Shown: positions 53,760 to 62,294, counted from the stretch's first letter. The stretch: DNA of 64,000 nt from Algorimicrobium hallyeonense (GCF_042657385.1 NZ_JBHSLA010000002.1:186001-250000); one strand, 5' to 3'. Translations and numbers: made by a program. The notes: generated by a model not told the origin, from the sequence alone.

Positions 53760-54116
53760 ATGAAAAAGGATAAAATTATTTATTACGTTGCTACTGGACT
53801 ACTGTCTATTTTATTATTGTATTCTGCAGGCATGTATTTTTTTATGTATGATGATGTAGCTACTATGTTTACCAATTTTGGCTATCCAACCTATTTAATT
53901 TATCCGTATGCGGTAATTAAGTTGCTGGGATTAATTGCATTATGGACACCAAGTTTAACAACCATAAAAGAATGGGCGTATGCAGGTTATTTTTATGCAT
54001 TTATTTTGGCGTTTTTTGCGCATTACATGATAGGTGACGGCGAACAAGTAGCGGCCGTACTAGCAATTATTCTATTGGTGGTGTCGTATATATTTAACAA
54101 AAGACTACAAAATTAA
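53760..54116 (+). CDS. DoxX-like membrane protein
   Basis: A 118-residue four-helix membrane protein of the DoxX-like (PF13564) type: LSILLLYSAGMYFF, NFGYPTYLIYPYAVIKLLGLIAL, EWAYAGYFYAFILAFFAHYM. Start at 53760 rather than 53733, fixed by the promoter position. Family members are linked with thiosulfate/quinone or redox-stress functions. First gene of a tight group; the reductase starts one base after its stop. Confidence 0.85.
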   Translation: MKKDKIIYYVATGLLSILLLYSAGMYFFMYDDVATMFTNFGYPTYLIYPYAVIKLLGLIALWTPSLTTIKEWAYAGYFYAFILAFFAHYMIGDGEQVAAVLAIILLVVSYIFNKRLQN

Positions 54117-54117
54117 T

Positions 54118-54666
54118 ATGAAAAAAATTATTGCATTTGCCGGAAGTAACAGTAAGAAATCCATTAACAAACAGTTAGTGGAATACACAACGGGTTTAAT
54201 AGAAGACGCCAATTTTGAAGTAACTGTTCTAGATTTAAACGATTTTGAAATGCCGCTTTTTGGTGTTGATTTGGAAGCTCGAGATGGTCATCCGGATTCA
54301 GCTAAAAATTTATTCAATCACATCCAAAATTCCGATGGTTTATTAATATCATTAGCAGAACATAATGGGGCTTACAGTACGGTATTTAAAAATGCTTTCG
54401 ATTGGATGTCACGAATTAATCCAAAAACATTTGCTAATAAGCCTATGTTTTTAATGGCAGCATCACCAGGCGGTAGAGGAGGTGCATCTGTTTTAGCCAT
54501 TGCTAAAGATCGATTTCCACGACATGAAGCGCACATTATAGCAGAATTTTCTTTACCCATGTTTGGAACCAATTTTCAAGGCGGAAAACTGATTGAAGAA
54601 GCCCTAAACATAGAATTAAAAAATAAAGTTGAATTATTTAAAAACGAGATTAATCATGGAAGTTAA
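54118..54666 (+). CDS. NADPH-dependent FMN reductase
   Basis: A 182-residue flavodoxin-fold reductase (azoreductase/quinone reductase type). Phosphate loop GSNSKKSINKQLVEY, then LLISLAEHNGAYSTVFKNAFDWMSRI and ASPGGRGGASVLAIAKDRFPR. Such enzymes reduce quinones or other electrophiles with two electrons. It begins one base after the DoxX-like gene and overlaps the GNAT gene by 11 bases. Confidence 0.92.
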   Translation: MKKIIAFAGSNSKKSINKQLVEYTTGLIEDANFEVTVLDLNDFEMPLFGVDLEARDGHPDSAKNLFNHIQNSDGLLISLAEHNGAYSTVFKNAFDWMSRINPKTFANKPMFLMAASPGGRGGASVLAIAKDRFPRHEAHIIAEFSLPMFGTNFQGGKLIEEALNIELKNKVELFKNEINHGS

Positions 54667-54952
54667 ACATAAAAAACAAGATAAAAGCGGCAAATTTTAT
54701 ATTGAAATAGATGGCGAGCAAAAAGCCGAAATGACATATAGATTTCAGTCTGATGATGTTATTGATATCAATCATACTGAAGTAGATGCCTCGTTAAGCG
54801 GTCAAGGTGTTGGTTATAAACTTATTGATGCCGCTGTTGCATTCATGCGTGAAAATAATTTAAAAGCGGTAGCTAGTTGTTCCTATGCGCAACATGTTTT
54901 TAAAAAGAAACAAGAAGATTATAGAGATATTATTTATGATAAAAATTCATAG
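54656..54952 (+). CDS. small GNAT-type N-acetyltransferase
   Basis: A 98-residue protein of the short YjdJ-like GNAT group: core EIDGEQKAEMTYRF, then the acetyl-CoA loop SLSGQGVGYKLIDAAVAFMR and ASCSYAQHVFKK. ATG 54656 overlaps the previous gene's end by 11 bases. Substrate unknown; group members may modify protein N-termini or amino groups. Followed 17 bases on by a MarR-type regulator. Confidence 0.85.
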   Translation: MEVKHKKQDKSGKFYIEIDGEQKAEMTYRFQSDDVIDINHTEVDASLSGQGVGYKLIDAAVAFMRENNLKAVASCSYAQHVFKKKQEDYRDIIYDKNS

Positions 54953-54969
54953 ATTTTAAATTTGAGATA

Positions 54970-55407
54970 ATGGGAAATATAGCTGATGATGTCAATTCAC
55001 GTTTTGAAAATAATAAAGTCAAAGCTTTAATAAATATCCTGTTTACAGCCGGTTGGATTACCAATAAACAGAATGCTTTTTTTAAGCCTTTTGGTATTTC
55101 ACCACAGCAGTATAATATATTACGAATTTTAAAAGGTGCAGGAGAACCTTTAAAGGCGCAAACTGTTAAGGATCGGATGATTGAACGCGCACCAAATGCT
55201 ACACGACTCATGGATAAACTATCGGCAAAACACCTGATAGAGCGTATGCCATGTGATTATGATAGACGAGTAGTTTATATTCATATTACAAAAGAAGGAT
55301 TGGCACTCATTCAAGAAATTTCTGCCGATTTGAATCTAGATTTTTTAGAAAATCTTACAGAGGATGAAGCGGGACATTTAAGTGATTTACTAGATAAATT
55401 ACGATAG
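54970..55407 (+). CDS. MarR-family transcriptional regulator
   Basis: A 145-residue winged-helix regulator. The central segment ISPQQYNILRILKGAGEPL, then VKDRMIERAPNATRLMDKL (recognition helix region) and CDYDRRVVYIHITKEG (wing). Position in the same run as the FMN reductase and DoxX-like genes suggests it controls them, responding to phenolics, quinones or oxidants as many MarR proteins do. Which ligand is unknown. Confidence 0.92.
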   Translation: MGNIADDVNSRFENNKVKALINILFTAGWITNKQNAFFKPFGISPQQYNILRILKGAGEPLKAQTVKDRMIERAPNATRLMDKLSAKHLIERMPCDYDRRVVYIHITKEGLALIQEISADLNLDFLENLTEDEAGHLSDLLDKLR

Positions 55408-55491
55408 CATATTTTTCAATTTTATATTTAATAATGTCCTTCCTTTGGTTGGATTAAAAAATTAAAACCACTCACTTTCGTGGGTACTAAA

Positions 55492-56208
55492 ATGAAAACA
55501 CTTCTACATAAAGCCGAAAACAGAGGGTTTGCCAATCATGGTTGGTTGCAAGCAAATCACTCATTTAGTTTTGCTAACTATTTTAATAAAGATAACATGC
55601 AATATGGCGCTTTACGCGTTTTAAATGATGACGTTATTGCGCCTAAAATGGGATTTGGAACACATCCACATGAAAACATGGAAATTATTACCATTCCTTT
55701 AAGTGGTGTTTTAAAACATCGGGACAACATGAAGGAAGACTGGCAATCGGTTTTGCCTGGCGAAGTTCAAGTAATGAGTGCTGGAACTGGCGTGCATCAT
55801 TCTGAAATAAATGGGTCCAATGATGAACATTTAAGCTTGTTTCAAATATGGGTAATTCCCAACAAGCAAAATGTAGAACCACGTTATGGACAAAAGGCGT
55901 TTAATGAATTAGATAGGAAAAATGCGCTACAAACATTAGTAACATCGGTTGATGCTAATCATGAAGGTAGTTTAAAAATTCATCAAGATGCCATTATTTC
56001 AAGAATGGATTTAGATGGAGGCAAAACATTTGAATATCAACTAAAAAGTAAAAATCATGGGGTGTATATTATGAATATTTTTGGAAATGTAACCATAGAA
56101 AAAGAAACATTGGAAACTAGAGATGCTTTGGGTATTTCAGAAACGGATACGTTTTTAATTCAAGCAAATAAAGATTCGGGATTACTATTTATCGAGGTTC
56201 CAATATGA
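55492..56208 (+). CDS. pirin-family protein
   Basis: A 238-residue bicupin. Metal-site motifs GFGTHPHENMEIIT (HxH..E) and GTGVHHSEING are present, with RVLNDDVIAPKMGFG leading in. Bacterial pirins often have quercetin dioxygenase activity or bind redox partners. ATG 55492 chosen over in-frame GTG 55480. It follows the MarR gene by 84 bases and ends with a terminator, so it is probably the last gene of the redox group. Confidence 0.92.
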   Translation: MKTLLHKAENRGFANHGWLQANHSFSFANYFNKDNMQYGALRVLNDDVIAPKMGFGTHPHENMEIITIPLSGVLKHRDNMKEDWQSVLPGEVQVMSAGTGVHHSEINGSNDEHLSLFQIWVIPNKQNVEPRYGQKAFNELDRKNALQTLVTSVDANHEGSLKIHQDAIISRMDLDGGKTFEYQLKSKNHGVYIMNIFGNVTIEKETLETRDALGISETDTFLIQANKDSGLLFIEVPI

Positions 56209-56232
56209 TAATTTTCATGAGATAATAGAATT

Positions 56233-56259
56233 AAAAAGCAGCTTAAAGGCTGCTTTTTC
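56233..56259 (+). terminator. intrinsic terminator after pirin gene
   Basis: AAAAAGCAGC (56233-56242) pairs with GCTGCTTTTT (56249-56258) around a 6-base loop. Confidence 0.88.
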
Positions 56260-56312
56260 TGTTAAAAATCACGATATTTGTATTTGTTAACTTTTAAATA
56301 AAATAACAAATT

Positions 56313-56495
56313 ATGGCAATGAATAAAAATACGGTTTTAGCTTGGGCGACTGCCATTATGATTTTCGTAGGATTGGCATTAATAGCACTTGGTGCATTTA
56401 GATATGATGATGTAGCAGGTTGGGGATTTGCAGCTGTTGGAATCGGTTTTTTCGCAATCGCTTGGGTTTTCAATGCTTTGAAAGGGCGTGTTTAG
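56313..56495 (+). CDS. CAL67264-family small membrane protein
   Basis: A 60-residue protein with two hydrophobic segments (about 8-30 and 35-55) around FRYDDVAGWG. It matches the CAL67264 family, a small conserved membrane protein of Flavobacteriaceae. Function unknown. It precedes ettA by 77 bases on the same strand, an arrangement I believe is common in the family, so a shared transcript is likely. Confidence 0.85.
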   Translation: MAMNKNTVLAWATAIMIFVGLALIALGAFRYDDVAGWGFAAVGIGFFAIAWVFNALKGRV

Positions 56496-56572
56496 TCTGT
56501 ATTCAAGCTCCTTATAGAGTCCTATTTAAATTATAACATTATAAAAACATAACTCAATAACAGAACAATATT

Positions 56573-58264
56573 ATGAGTGACGATAAAAAAGTAATCTTTT
56601 CCATGTCTGGTTTAACCAAGACATTTCCAGGTGCCAACACACCTGTGTTAAAAAACATTTATTTAAGTTTTTTCTATGGCGCAAAAATTGGAATTCTAGG
56701 TCTTAATGGGTCTGGAAAATCCACCTTATTAAAAATTATTGCAGGTCAAGATAAAAACTACCAAGGTGATGTTACCTTTCTTCAAGATTATTCAGTGGGC
56801 TATTTAGAGCAAGAACCTCAATTAGATGATGAGAAAACGGTTATGGAAGTTGTTCGGGAAGGCGCAGCCGAAACTGTAGCTATTTTGGACGAGTATAATA
56901 AAATTAATGATATGTTTGGTCTGGAGGAAGTATATTCAGATGCCGATAAAATGGAAAAGCTGATGAATCGTCAGGCTATTCTTCAAGATCAAATTGATGC
57001 ATCAGATGCTTGGGAATTAGACACTAAATTAGAAATAGCCATGGATGCGTTGAGAACGCCAGATGGCGATAAAAAGATTGGCATTCTTTCAGGAGGTGAG
57101 CGCCGTCGTGTAGCCTTATGTCGCTTATTATTGCAAGAACCTGACGTATTATTATTAGATGAGCCAACGAACCACTTGGATGCAGAGTCTGTACATTGGT
57201 TAGAGCATCATTTAGCGCAATATAAAGGAACTGTAATTGCCGTTACGCACGATAGATACTTTTTGGATAATGTAGCTGGATGGATTTTGGAATTAGATAG
57301 AGGGGAAGGTATTCCATGGAAAGGAAATTATTCATCGTGGTTAGACCAGAAATCAAAACGAATGGCTCAAGAAAGTAAAGTAGCTTCTAAACGTCAGAAA
57401 ACGTTGGAACGTGAGCTAGAATGGGTACGTCAAGGCGCTAAAGGTCGTCAAACCAAACAAAAAGCGCGTTTAAATAACTACGATAAATTAATGAGTCAAG
57501 ACCAAAAACAATTGGATGAGAAATTAGAAATTTATATTCCTAATGGTCCACGTTTAGGAACCAATGTTATTGAAGCCAAAGGCGTGAGTAAGGGTTATGA
57601 TGATAAATTATTATACGAAGATTTAAATTTCAATTTACCACAAGCAGGAATCGTTGGAATTATTGGTCCAAATGGTGCAGGTAAAACCACGATTTTTAAA
57701 ATGATTATGGGTGAAATTGAACCTGATAAAGGCGAATTTGTAGTGGGTGAAACAGCAAAAATTGCTTACGTGGATCAAAGTCATTCTAATATAGACCCAG
57801 AAAAAACCATTTGGCAGAATTTTAGTGATGAACAGGATTTAATAATGATGGGTGGAAAAGAAGTTAACTCTAGAGCCTATTTGAGTCGTTTTAATTTTTC
57901 AGGTGGTGAACAAAATAAAAAAGTGAAATTATTATCTGGTGGTGAACGTAACCGTTTGCACTTAGCCATGACATTAAAAGAAGAAGGTAACGTTTTATTA
58001 TTGGATGAGCCTACAAACGACTTGGACGTAAATACATTACGTGCATTAGAAGAAGGTTTAGAAAACTTTGCAGGTTGTGCCGTCGTAATTAGTCACGACC
58101 GTTGGTTTTTAGATAGAATTTGTACGCACATTTTAGCGTTTGAAGGCAATAGTGAAGTCTACTTTTTTGAAGGTAGTTTTAGCGATTACGAAGAAAATAA
58201 GAAAAAACGTTTGGGTGGCGATATGATGCCAAAACGTATTAAGTATAAAAAATTAGTTCGCTAA
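56573..58264 (+). CDS. ettA: energy-dependent translational throttle protein EttA
   Basis: A 563-residue ABC-F ATPase with two nucleotide-binding domains and no membrane segments. Domain 1: Walker A GLNGSGKSTLL, signature LSGGERRRVALCR, Walker B LLLDEPTNHLDAES. The linker (P-site tRNA-interaction motif) contains LEWVRQGAKGRQTKQKARL. Domain 2: GPNGAGKTT, LSGGERNRLHLA, LLLDEPTNDLDVNTLRAL. EttA binds the ribosomal E site and gates elongation by ATP/ADP ratio. A strong terminator follows. Confidence 0.95.
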   Translation: MSDDKKVIFSMSGLTKTFPGANTPVLKNIYLSFFYGAKIGILGLNGSGKSTLLKIIAGQDKNYQGDVTFLQDYSVGYLEQEPQLDDEKTVMEVVREGAAETVAILDEYNKINDMFGLEEVYSDADKMEKLMNRQAILQDQIDASDAWELDTKLEIAMDALRTPDGDKKIGILSGGERRRVALCRLLLQEPDVLLLDEPTNHLDAESVHWLEHHLAQYKGTVIAVTHDRYFLDNVAGWILELDRGEGIPWKGNYSSWLDQKSKRMAQESKVASKRQKTLERELEWVRQGAKGRQTKQKARLNNYDKLMSQDQKQLDEKLEIYIPNGPRLGTNVIEAKGVSKGYDDKLLYEDLNFNLPQAGIVGIIGPNGAGKTTIFKMIMGEIEPDKGEFVVGETAKIAYVDQSHSNIDPEKTIWQNFSDEQDLIMMGGKEVNSRAYLSRFNFSGGEQNKKVKLLSGGERNRLHLAMTLKEEGNVLLLDEPTNDLDVNTLRALEEGLENFAGCAVVISHDRWFLDRICTHILAFEGNSEVYFFEGSFSDYEENKKKRLGGDMMPKRIKYKKLVR

Positions 58265-58274
58265 TTGTTTAAAA

Positions 58275-58308
58275 AAAAGCCTCGTAATTACGAGGCTTTT
58301 TTTTTAGT
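58275..58308. terminator. bidirectional palindromic terminator after ettA
   Basis: A 13-bp perfect palindrome: AAAAGCCTCGTAA (58275-58287) with TTACGAGGCTTTT (58288-58300), followed by T residues on the plus strand and preceded by an A run, so it can stop the convergent transcript too. Confidence 0.9.
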
Positions 58309-58313
58309 ATTTG

Positions 58314-58518
58314 TTATTCGGATTCATACATATGCCCGGAATCCATTTTGAAATTATCAACTTCTATTTTTTTTTAAGGCGCTTAAATTTTTTTCAAATT
58401 TATCATTGGCTTTTTTCCATCGCTTTTCTGGAGAAATAGTATATAACCCAATTTTCGTTTTAAAAGCAATCATTAAAACTAAAAAATTAAAAATGACCAT
58501 GTAAATAAGTATTTCCAT
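58314..58518 (-). pseudogene. small one-TM protein with GHMY tail, frameshifted at an A9 run (not in long-ORF lists)
   Basis: From ATG at 58518 the frame gives MEILIYMVIFNFLVLMIAF (one membrane helix) then a charged region with SPEKRWKKANDKFEKNL, and stops at 58357 after a run of nine A (plus-strand T9, 58367-58375). In another frame after the run the sequence continues IEVDNFKMDSGHMYESE and stops at 58314. With eight A the two join into a 67-residue protein. The C-terminal GHMY matches its neighbour, supporting the joined reading. Begins 9 bases after its neighbour. Function unknown. Confidence 0.6.
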
Positions 58519-58527
58519 TACTGTAAC

Positions 58528-58725
58528 TTAATGGTTATTATACATGTGTCCTTCGGTAAAATCCTTATAAGGTTTATTAATATCTTTATCTATAGATGGT
58601 GAAGATTTGCTTAAACGCTCATTTTCTTTTTTTAAAATTATTGATTTTCTAACACCTAATATGAGTAGGATTAAAAAGAATACAACAGTAATAGCAAGTA
58701 TTTTTACAATGCTAATTTGTTCCAT
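58528..58725 (-). CDS. small one-TM protein with GHMY tail
   Basis: A 65-residue protein: N-terminal membrane helix (about 6-24, ending LLILGV), a basic stretch, a charged linker rich in Ser/Lys/Asp and the C-terminal KDFTEGHMYNNH. I do not recognise the family. An in-frame ATG at 58770 would add 15 residues; 58725 is chosen because it resembles the start of the neighbour. A good -33/-7 promoter lies at 58801-58830. Upstream of its paralogue in the same unit. Confidence 0.65.
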   Translation of the reverse strand: MEQISIVKILAITVVFFLILLILGVRKSIILKKENERLSKSSPSIDKDINKPYKDFTEGHMYNNH

Positions 58726-58800
58726 TAAAACAAAACTGTGGTACAGATAGGTAGTACATTTAAGAAACATAGTAGGTAATAGATTGGGTTAATAGCTAGT

Positions 58801-58830
58801 CAAATATAAAATATTTTTTTGACTAATCAA
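58801..58830 (-). promoter_or_regulatory. full -33/-7 promoter for the GHMY small-protein pair
   Basis: Minus strand: TTG at 58828-58830, 19-base spacer, TATATTTG at 58801-58808. It faces the two small genes and suggests they are truly expressed. Confidence 0.65.
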
Positions 58831-58851
58831 CTAAAAATGAAAATATTGTGA

Positions 58852-59685
58852 TTATTTATACCAATCTAATTGAATCACTTCAATGGACTTGTTTTGGTCG
58901 TTAATACGTTTTTTAAAACTTTCTACATTGCTAAATCCTTCCTTGCCACGATAATGATATGGCAAAACCGTTTTTGGTTGAAAAGCTAAAACAGCATCAG
59001 CCGCAGCTTCAATTGGCATGGTGTAGGGTAAATTCATACAAACCAAAGCAATATCAATATTTTTAAGGTTTCGCATTTCAGGAATATCTTCTGTATCACC
59101 AGAAATATATATGCGCGTCTTATTTATAGTTAAAATATAGCCATTTCCACGTCCTTTAGGGTGAAATTTTAAAGCCTCTTCTCTTAAGTTATACATGGGA
59201 ATTGCTTCAATATACATTGCCGTTTTGTTCAAGAAATCATCTTTTTTCTGACCATTTTCCAAAACGGTAAAATTGGCCAATAAAGATTCCGGTAATTTAT
59301 CTTTAACAGCTTGAGGACCTATAATAATGGTGTTTGTGGTATTGATTGCTTCTAAAGTTTTAATATCCAAATGATCGCCATGAAGATCTGTGATTAAAAT
59401 AAAAGATGGACTCTTAAAATCTGCATAACGAACTACTTCACCAACAGGATCCACATAAATTGAGGTGTCATGGAAAGTAATAACCATGCTGGCATGTTCA
59501 ATGGGTGTTATTTTGATATCAGATTCAACGTAATAATTAGGTGTATCTGTTTTTGACGGTACCTTAACCATTGTTTCGGTTTTTATTTCAGTTTCATTCA
59601 AGATAGGCGCTGATTGTTCTTTATCCGATTTACAAGCATAAAATAAAATGGTAAGGAAAAAGATTGAAAGATATTTAGTTTTCAT
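58852..59685 (-). CDS. metallo-beta-lactamase-fold lipoprotein
   Basis: A 277-residue lipoprotein, lipobox FYAC (Cys18). The hydrolase domain starts about residue 60. The motif TDLHGDHLDIKTLEAI replaces the usual HxHxDH first half with DLHGDH, so metal site 1 lacks one His. Later: TRIYISGDTEDIPEM (Asp), LPYHYRGKEG (His). It resembles UPF0173-type hydrolases such as the gene at 42009 but is exported. Substrate unknown. Third gene of a likely hutG-GNAT-hydrolase unit (51-base gap). Confidence 0.85.
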   Translation of the reverse strand: MKTKYLSIFFLTILFYACKSDKEQSAPILNETEIKTETMVKVPSKTDTPNYYVESDIKITPIEHASMVITFHDTSIYVDPVGEVVRYADFKSPSFILITDLHGDHLDIKTLEAINTTNTIIIGPQAVKDKLPESLLANFTVLENGQKKDDFLNKTAMYIEAIPMYNLREEALKFHPKGRGNGYILTINKTRIYISGDTEDIPEMRNLKNIDIALVCMNLPYTMPIEAAADAVLAFQPKTVLPYHYRGKEGFSNVESFKKRINDQNKSIEVIQLDWYK

Positions 59686-59736
59686 ATTAGACCGTATTAG
59701 AAAATAAAGATACGATTATTATAAAAGAAGCCGAAA

Positions 59737-60204
59737 CTACAAATCTAAAATCATCTTTATGTTACCGCGTTTATAGGGCGAATTGGTTTCAACAGGAATT
59801 TCTACAAACCCAAATTTTCCATAAATATAAATAGCATTTACTAATTTTGTGTTTGAGTAGAGCAGTAGTTGTTTGATGTTTTCTTTTCTGGCAAACTCAA
59901 TACAATATTGCATTAATTTCTGTCCCATATTTTGACCGCGCAATTCTGGTGAAACAGCCATTTTAGTAAGTTCTAGAACCTTTTTATTAGGCGTTGGCAT
60001 AAGAGCAACCGTTCCAACTATTTTATGCTTTATTCGAATAAAAAATATATGACCTCCTTTGTTAATAATATAGGTTTCCGGATTGCTTAAAACTTCTTCA
60101 TCAAACGGTTCTACATAAAAATAGGTTTCAAGCCACTCCATATTCAACGCATAAAAATTTTTAGCGTATTGTTTTTCAAATGGGATGATTTCAAGTATTG
60201 GCAT
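59737..60204 (-). CDS. GNAT-family N-acetyltransferase
   Basis: A 155-residue acetyltransferase. Acetyl-CoA loop MAVSPELRGQNMGQKLMQYCIEFAR, then LLYSNTKLVNAIYIYGKFGFVEIP, the end typical of GNAT proteins. It starts within the end of hutG (14-base overlap). The substrate is unknown; coupling to hutG may point to histidine-derived or amine compounds, but this is weak. Confidence 0.9.
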   Translation of the reverse strand: MPILEIIPFEKQYAKNFYALNMEWLETYFYVEPFDEEVLSNPETYIINKGGHIFFIRIKHKIVGTVALMPTPNKKVLELTKMAVSPELRGQNMGQKLMQYCIEFARKENIKQLLLYSNTKLVNAIYIYGKFGFVEIPVETNSPYKRGNIKMILDL

Positions 60205-61213
60205 GTGCTCTAATAAAATCGGTTATTAAATACGTTAGGAGTTTACCTACTTGGGCTTCAGTTTCTGGCGTTGGAGCAGCTTCACACAGATGAAGATACA
60301 TGGCGTGTTTACTTTGTGCTACAGCATTTAAAAACATTCGTGTTTTACTAACGCTGAATCCGCTAGGTGACATGGCGCTACTTGGCGTATTCTGAATAGC
60401 ATCACAATCTAATTCAATTCCATACGGTTTTGAGTTAATGAATTGTAAGGCGCGATTTATTTCGGTTTTAAACTTTACTTCTTTTCGTATTTCCAGTGCT
60501 TCAAATGTGTTGAAATCTATGTGTGAATTATTTTCTAATTGCTTAAAAATAGCAGCAGACGTATAGTTCTCATGTAATCCGAAAATAAAATATTTTTTCA
60601 AAAAACCTTCAGAATAAGCATAACTAAAACCATTTCCGCTATGTCTGCCTTCTTCAGCTCTGAAATCTGAATGTGCATCAAAATTAATAACATTTATAGG
60701 CTTTTTCAAAGCGAGTGATGTTCCTTTTATATTTCCGTAAGCGTTGTTATGGCCACCACCAATAACAATGGGTGTTTTTCCAGATTTAACAATTGTGGAA
60801 ATTAATTGGGCGACATGGATATCTATTTGTTTTACCAATTTACGAGATTTTTGAAGATTTTTTGGATTGGCCTGGTTCAGCTGTGATAGCATTTTCAGTT
60901 CTTCAGAGAAATCCAAATGGCCTAGAATTAAAACCTTATGTGCATGTGTAAACGCGTTACTTTGAATATTTAACAAAACTTTAAGGCAGGCATCCCAAGC
61001 CTTGGAAGTGCCCGATTTTCCGAGGTTAGCAAATACACCAACATCTTCTGGAATACCAAAAATTATATACTGAACGTCCAAATTTTTAAGTTGCTCGTAT
61101 ATATCTGTAGGTTTGGGAATTATTTTAATATGCTCTCCAAATTTGGATTCATCTGGACGCTTATAAATTAGCGAATTGAGGTTTGACTCATTAAACAGTA
61201 CCAGTTTATCCAT
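60191..61213 (-). CDS. hutG: formimidoylglutamase (arginase family)
   Basis: A 340-residue ureohydrolase. Mn-binding motifs: VIGGGHNNAYGNI (GGHxN), NVINFDAHSDFRA (DAHSD) and ELDCDAIQNTPSSA (DCDAI). They fit formiminoglutamase, the last step of histidine to glutamate, as in arginase-family relatives; agmatinase or arginase is less likely because of the N-terminal region and the hut gene nearby. The gene overlaps the GNAT gene. hutI lies 1.6 kb away on the same strand but separated by an opposing gene. Confidence 0.82.
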   Translation of the reverse strand: MDKLVLFNESNLNSLIYKRPDESKFGEHIKIIPKPTDIYEQLKNLDVQYIIFGIPEDVGVFANLGKSGTSKAWDACLKVLLNIQSNAFTHAHKVLILGHLDFSEELKMLSQLNQANPKNLQKSRKLVKQIDIHVAQLISTIVKSGKTPIVIGGGHNNAYGNIKGTSLALKKPINVINFDAHSDFRAEEGRHSGNGFSYAYSEGFLKKYFIFGLHENYTSAAIFKQLENNSHIDFNTFEALEIRKEVKFKTEINRALQFINSKPYGIELDCDAIQNTPSSAMSPSGFSVSKTRMFLNAVAQSKHAMYLHLCEAAPTPETEAQVGKLLTYLITDFIRAHANT

Positions 61214-61332
61214 AAATGATGTAAATTAGATATAAAGTATAAATGTACTTTATATTTGAAACTTTAAAAACAATTGCTTAAAAAAGCACAAAATTAGTAG
61301 TAACTTTAATTTTTTAAAAAACGAATTTATTT

Positions 61333-62217
61333 ATGGAATCTAATAAAAACAGTACAGGATTAAAAGTGGCATTAGGAATTGCTTTAGTTTTATTTGTAGC
61401 TACAGGAATTTATACTTCCAAGCTTTACAATGAAAAAAAGGAAACGGAAACGCAATTATTGCAAGAGAAGGAAATGGTGATGAACGATTTGAGCAATATG
61501 GCCAAGCAATATGATATTGTCATTGGCGATAATACTATAGCCAATGAAAAGTTAGTTGAAGCCAAAGGACGTATTCAAGGTTTAATTGACTCGCTTAAAG
61601 TATCTGAAACGAACGTACAGAGTTTATACCGCTACAAGTCTAAATACACAGCATTACAGAAAGAAATGAATGTGTTATTAACTGAAAATGACCGATTGAA
61701 AATTGAAAATGAGTTGCTAGCGACCTCTTTAGATAGTACTAAAATCCGTTTGGAAGAACGTACTATGTTTACGGATTCCTTAATGGTTCAAAATACAGCA
61801 TTAGCTGAAGTAGTTAGTAATGCAGCCGTTTTAGGAGCCGTTAGCTTAAAAGGTTATGGTGTTATTGAACGAAATTCAGGAAAATTAATTCCTACTGAAA
61901 GTGCAAGACGTGCTGATAAAATTCGTGTATGTTTTACCGTTCCAAAAAACACATTAGTACAAGGCGGTGATCAAGAATTATATATTCAGGTTATTGACCC
62001 AAAAAACAATACCATGGGAGCTAATGAGCAAATTGAATTTGGTGAAAAGGTATTAAATTACAGTCTTGTTAGTAAATTTAATTATGAAAATTCTAGTTTA
62101 AATATTTGTGAATTTGTTTCACCAAATGGTGATAACAAGTTTGAAAAAGGTCGCTATATGGTTAATGTTTTTAATCAGAAAGATTTAGTAGCTACTTCAG
62201 AATTTATATTAGATTAA
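61333..62217 (+). CDS. membrane-anchored coiled-coil protein
   Basis: A 294-residue protein: TM helix at about 10-26, a long coiled coil to about 160 (KETETQLLQEKEMVMNDL and similar heptads), then a beta-rich C-terminal domain (about 185-294, KIRVCFTVPKNTLVQGGDQ, LYIQVIDPKNNTMGANEQ). The architecture points to an inner-membrane protein with a periplasmic stalk and head. Function unknown; similar proteins are conserved in flavobacteria. TAnnTTTG element TATATTTG at 61251-61258 lies 75 bases upstream. Terminator follows. Confidence 0.78.
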   Translation: MESNKNSTGLKVALGIALVLFVATGIYTSKLYNEKKETETQLLQEKEMVMNDLSNMAKQYDIVIGDNTIANEKLVEAKGRIQGLIDSLKVSETNVQSLYRYKSKYTALQKEMNVLLTENDRLKIENELLATSLDSTKIRLEERTMFTDSLMVQNTALAEVVSNAAVLGAVSLKGYGVIERNSGKLIPTESARRADKIRVCFTVPKNTLVQGGDQELYIQVIDPKNNTMGANEQIEFGEKVLNYSLVSKFNYENSSLNICEFVSPNGDNKFEKGRYMVNVFNQKDLVATSEFILD

Positions 62218-62256
62218 AATAAACTAGTAATAGTTTTCCATAGAGCTAATACTAGT

Positions 62257-62287
62257 AAAACCCGAAAGTTTAGGCTTTCGGGTTTTT
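62257..62287 (+). terminator. intrinsic terminator after coiled-coil gene
   Basis: CCCGAAAG (62261-62268) pairs with CTTTCGGG (62275-62282), flanked by A and T runs. Confidence 0.85.
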
Positions 62288-62294
62288 TATTTAA

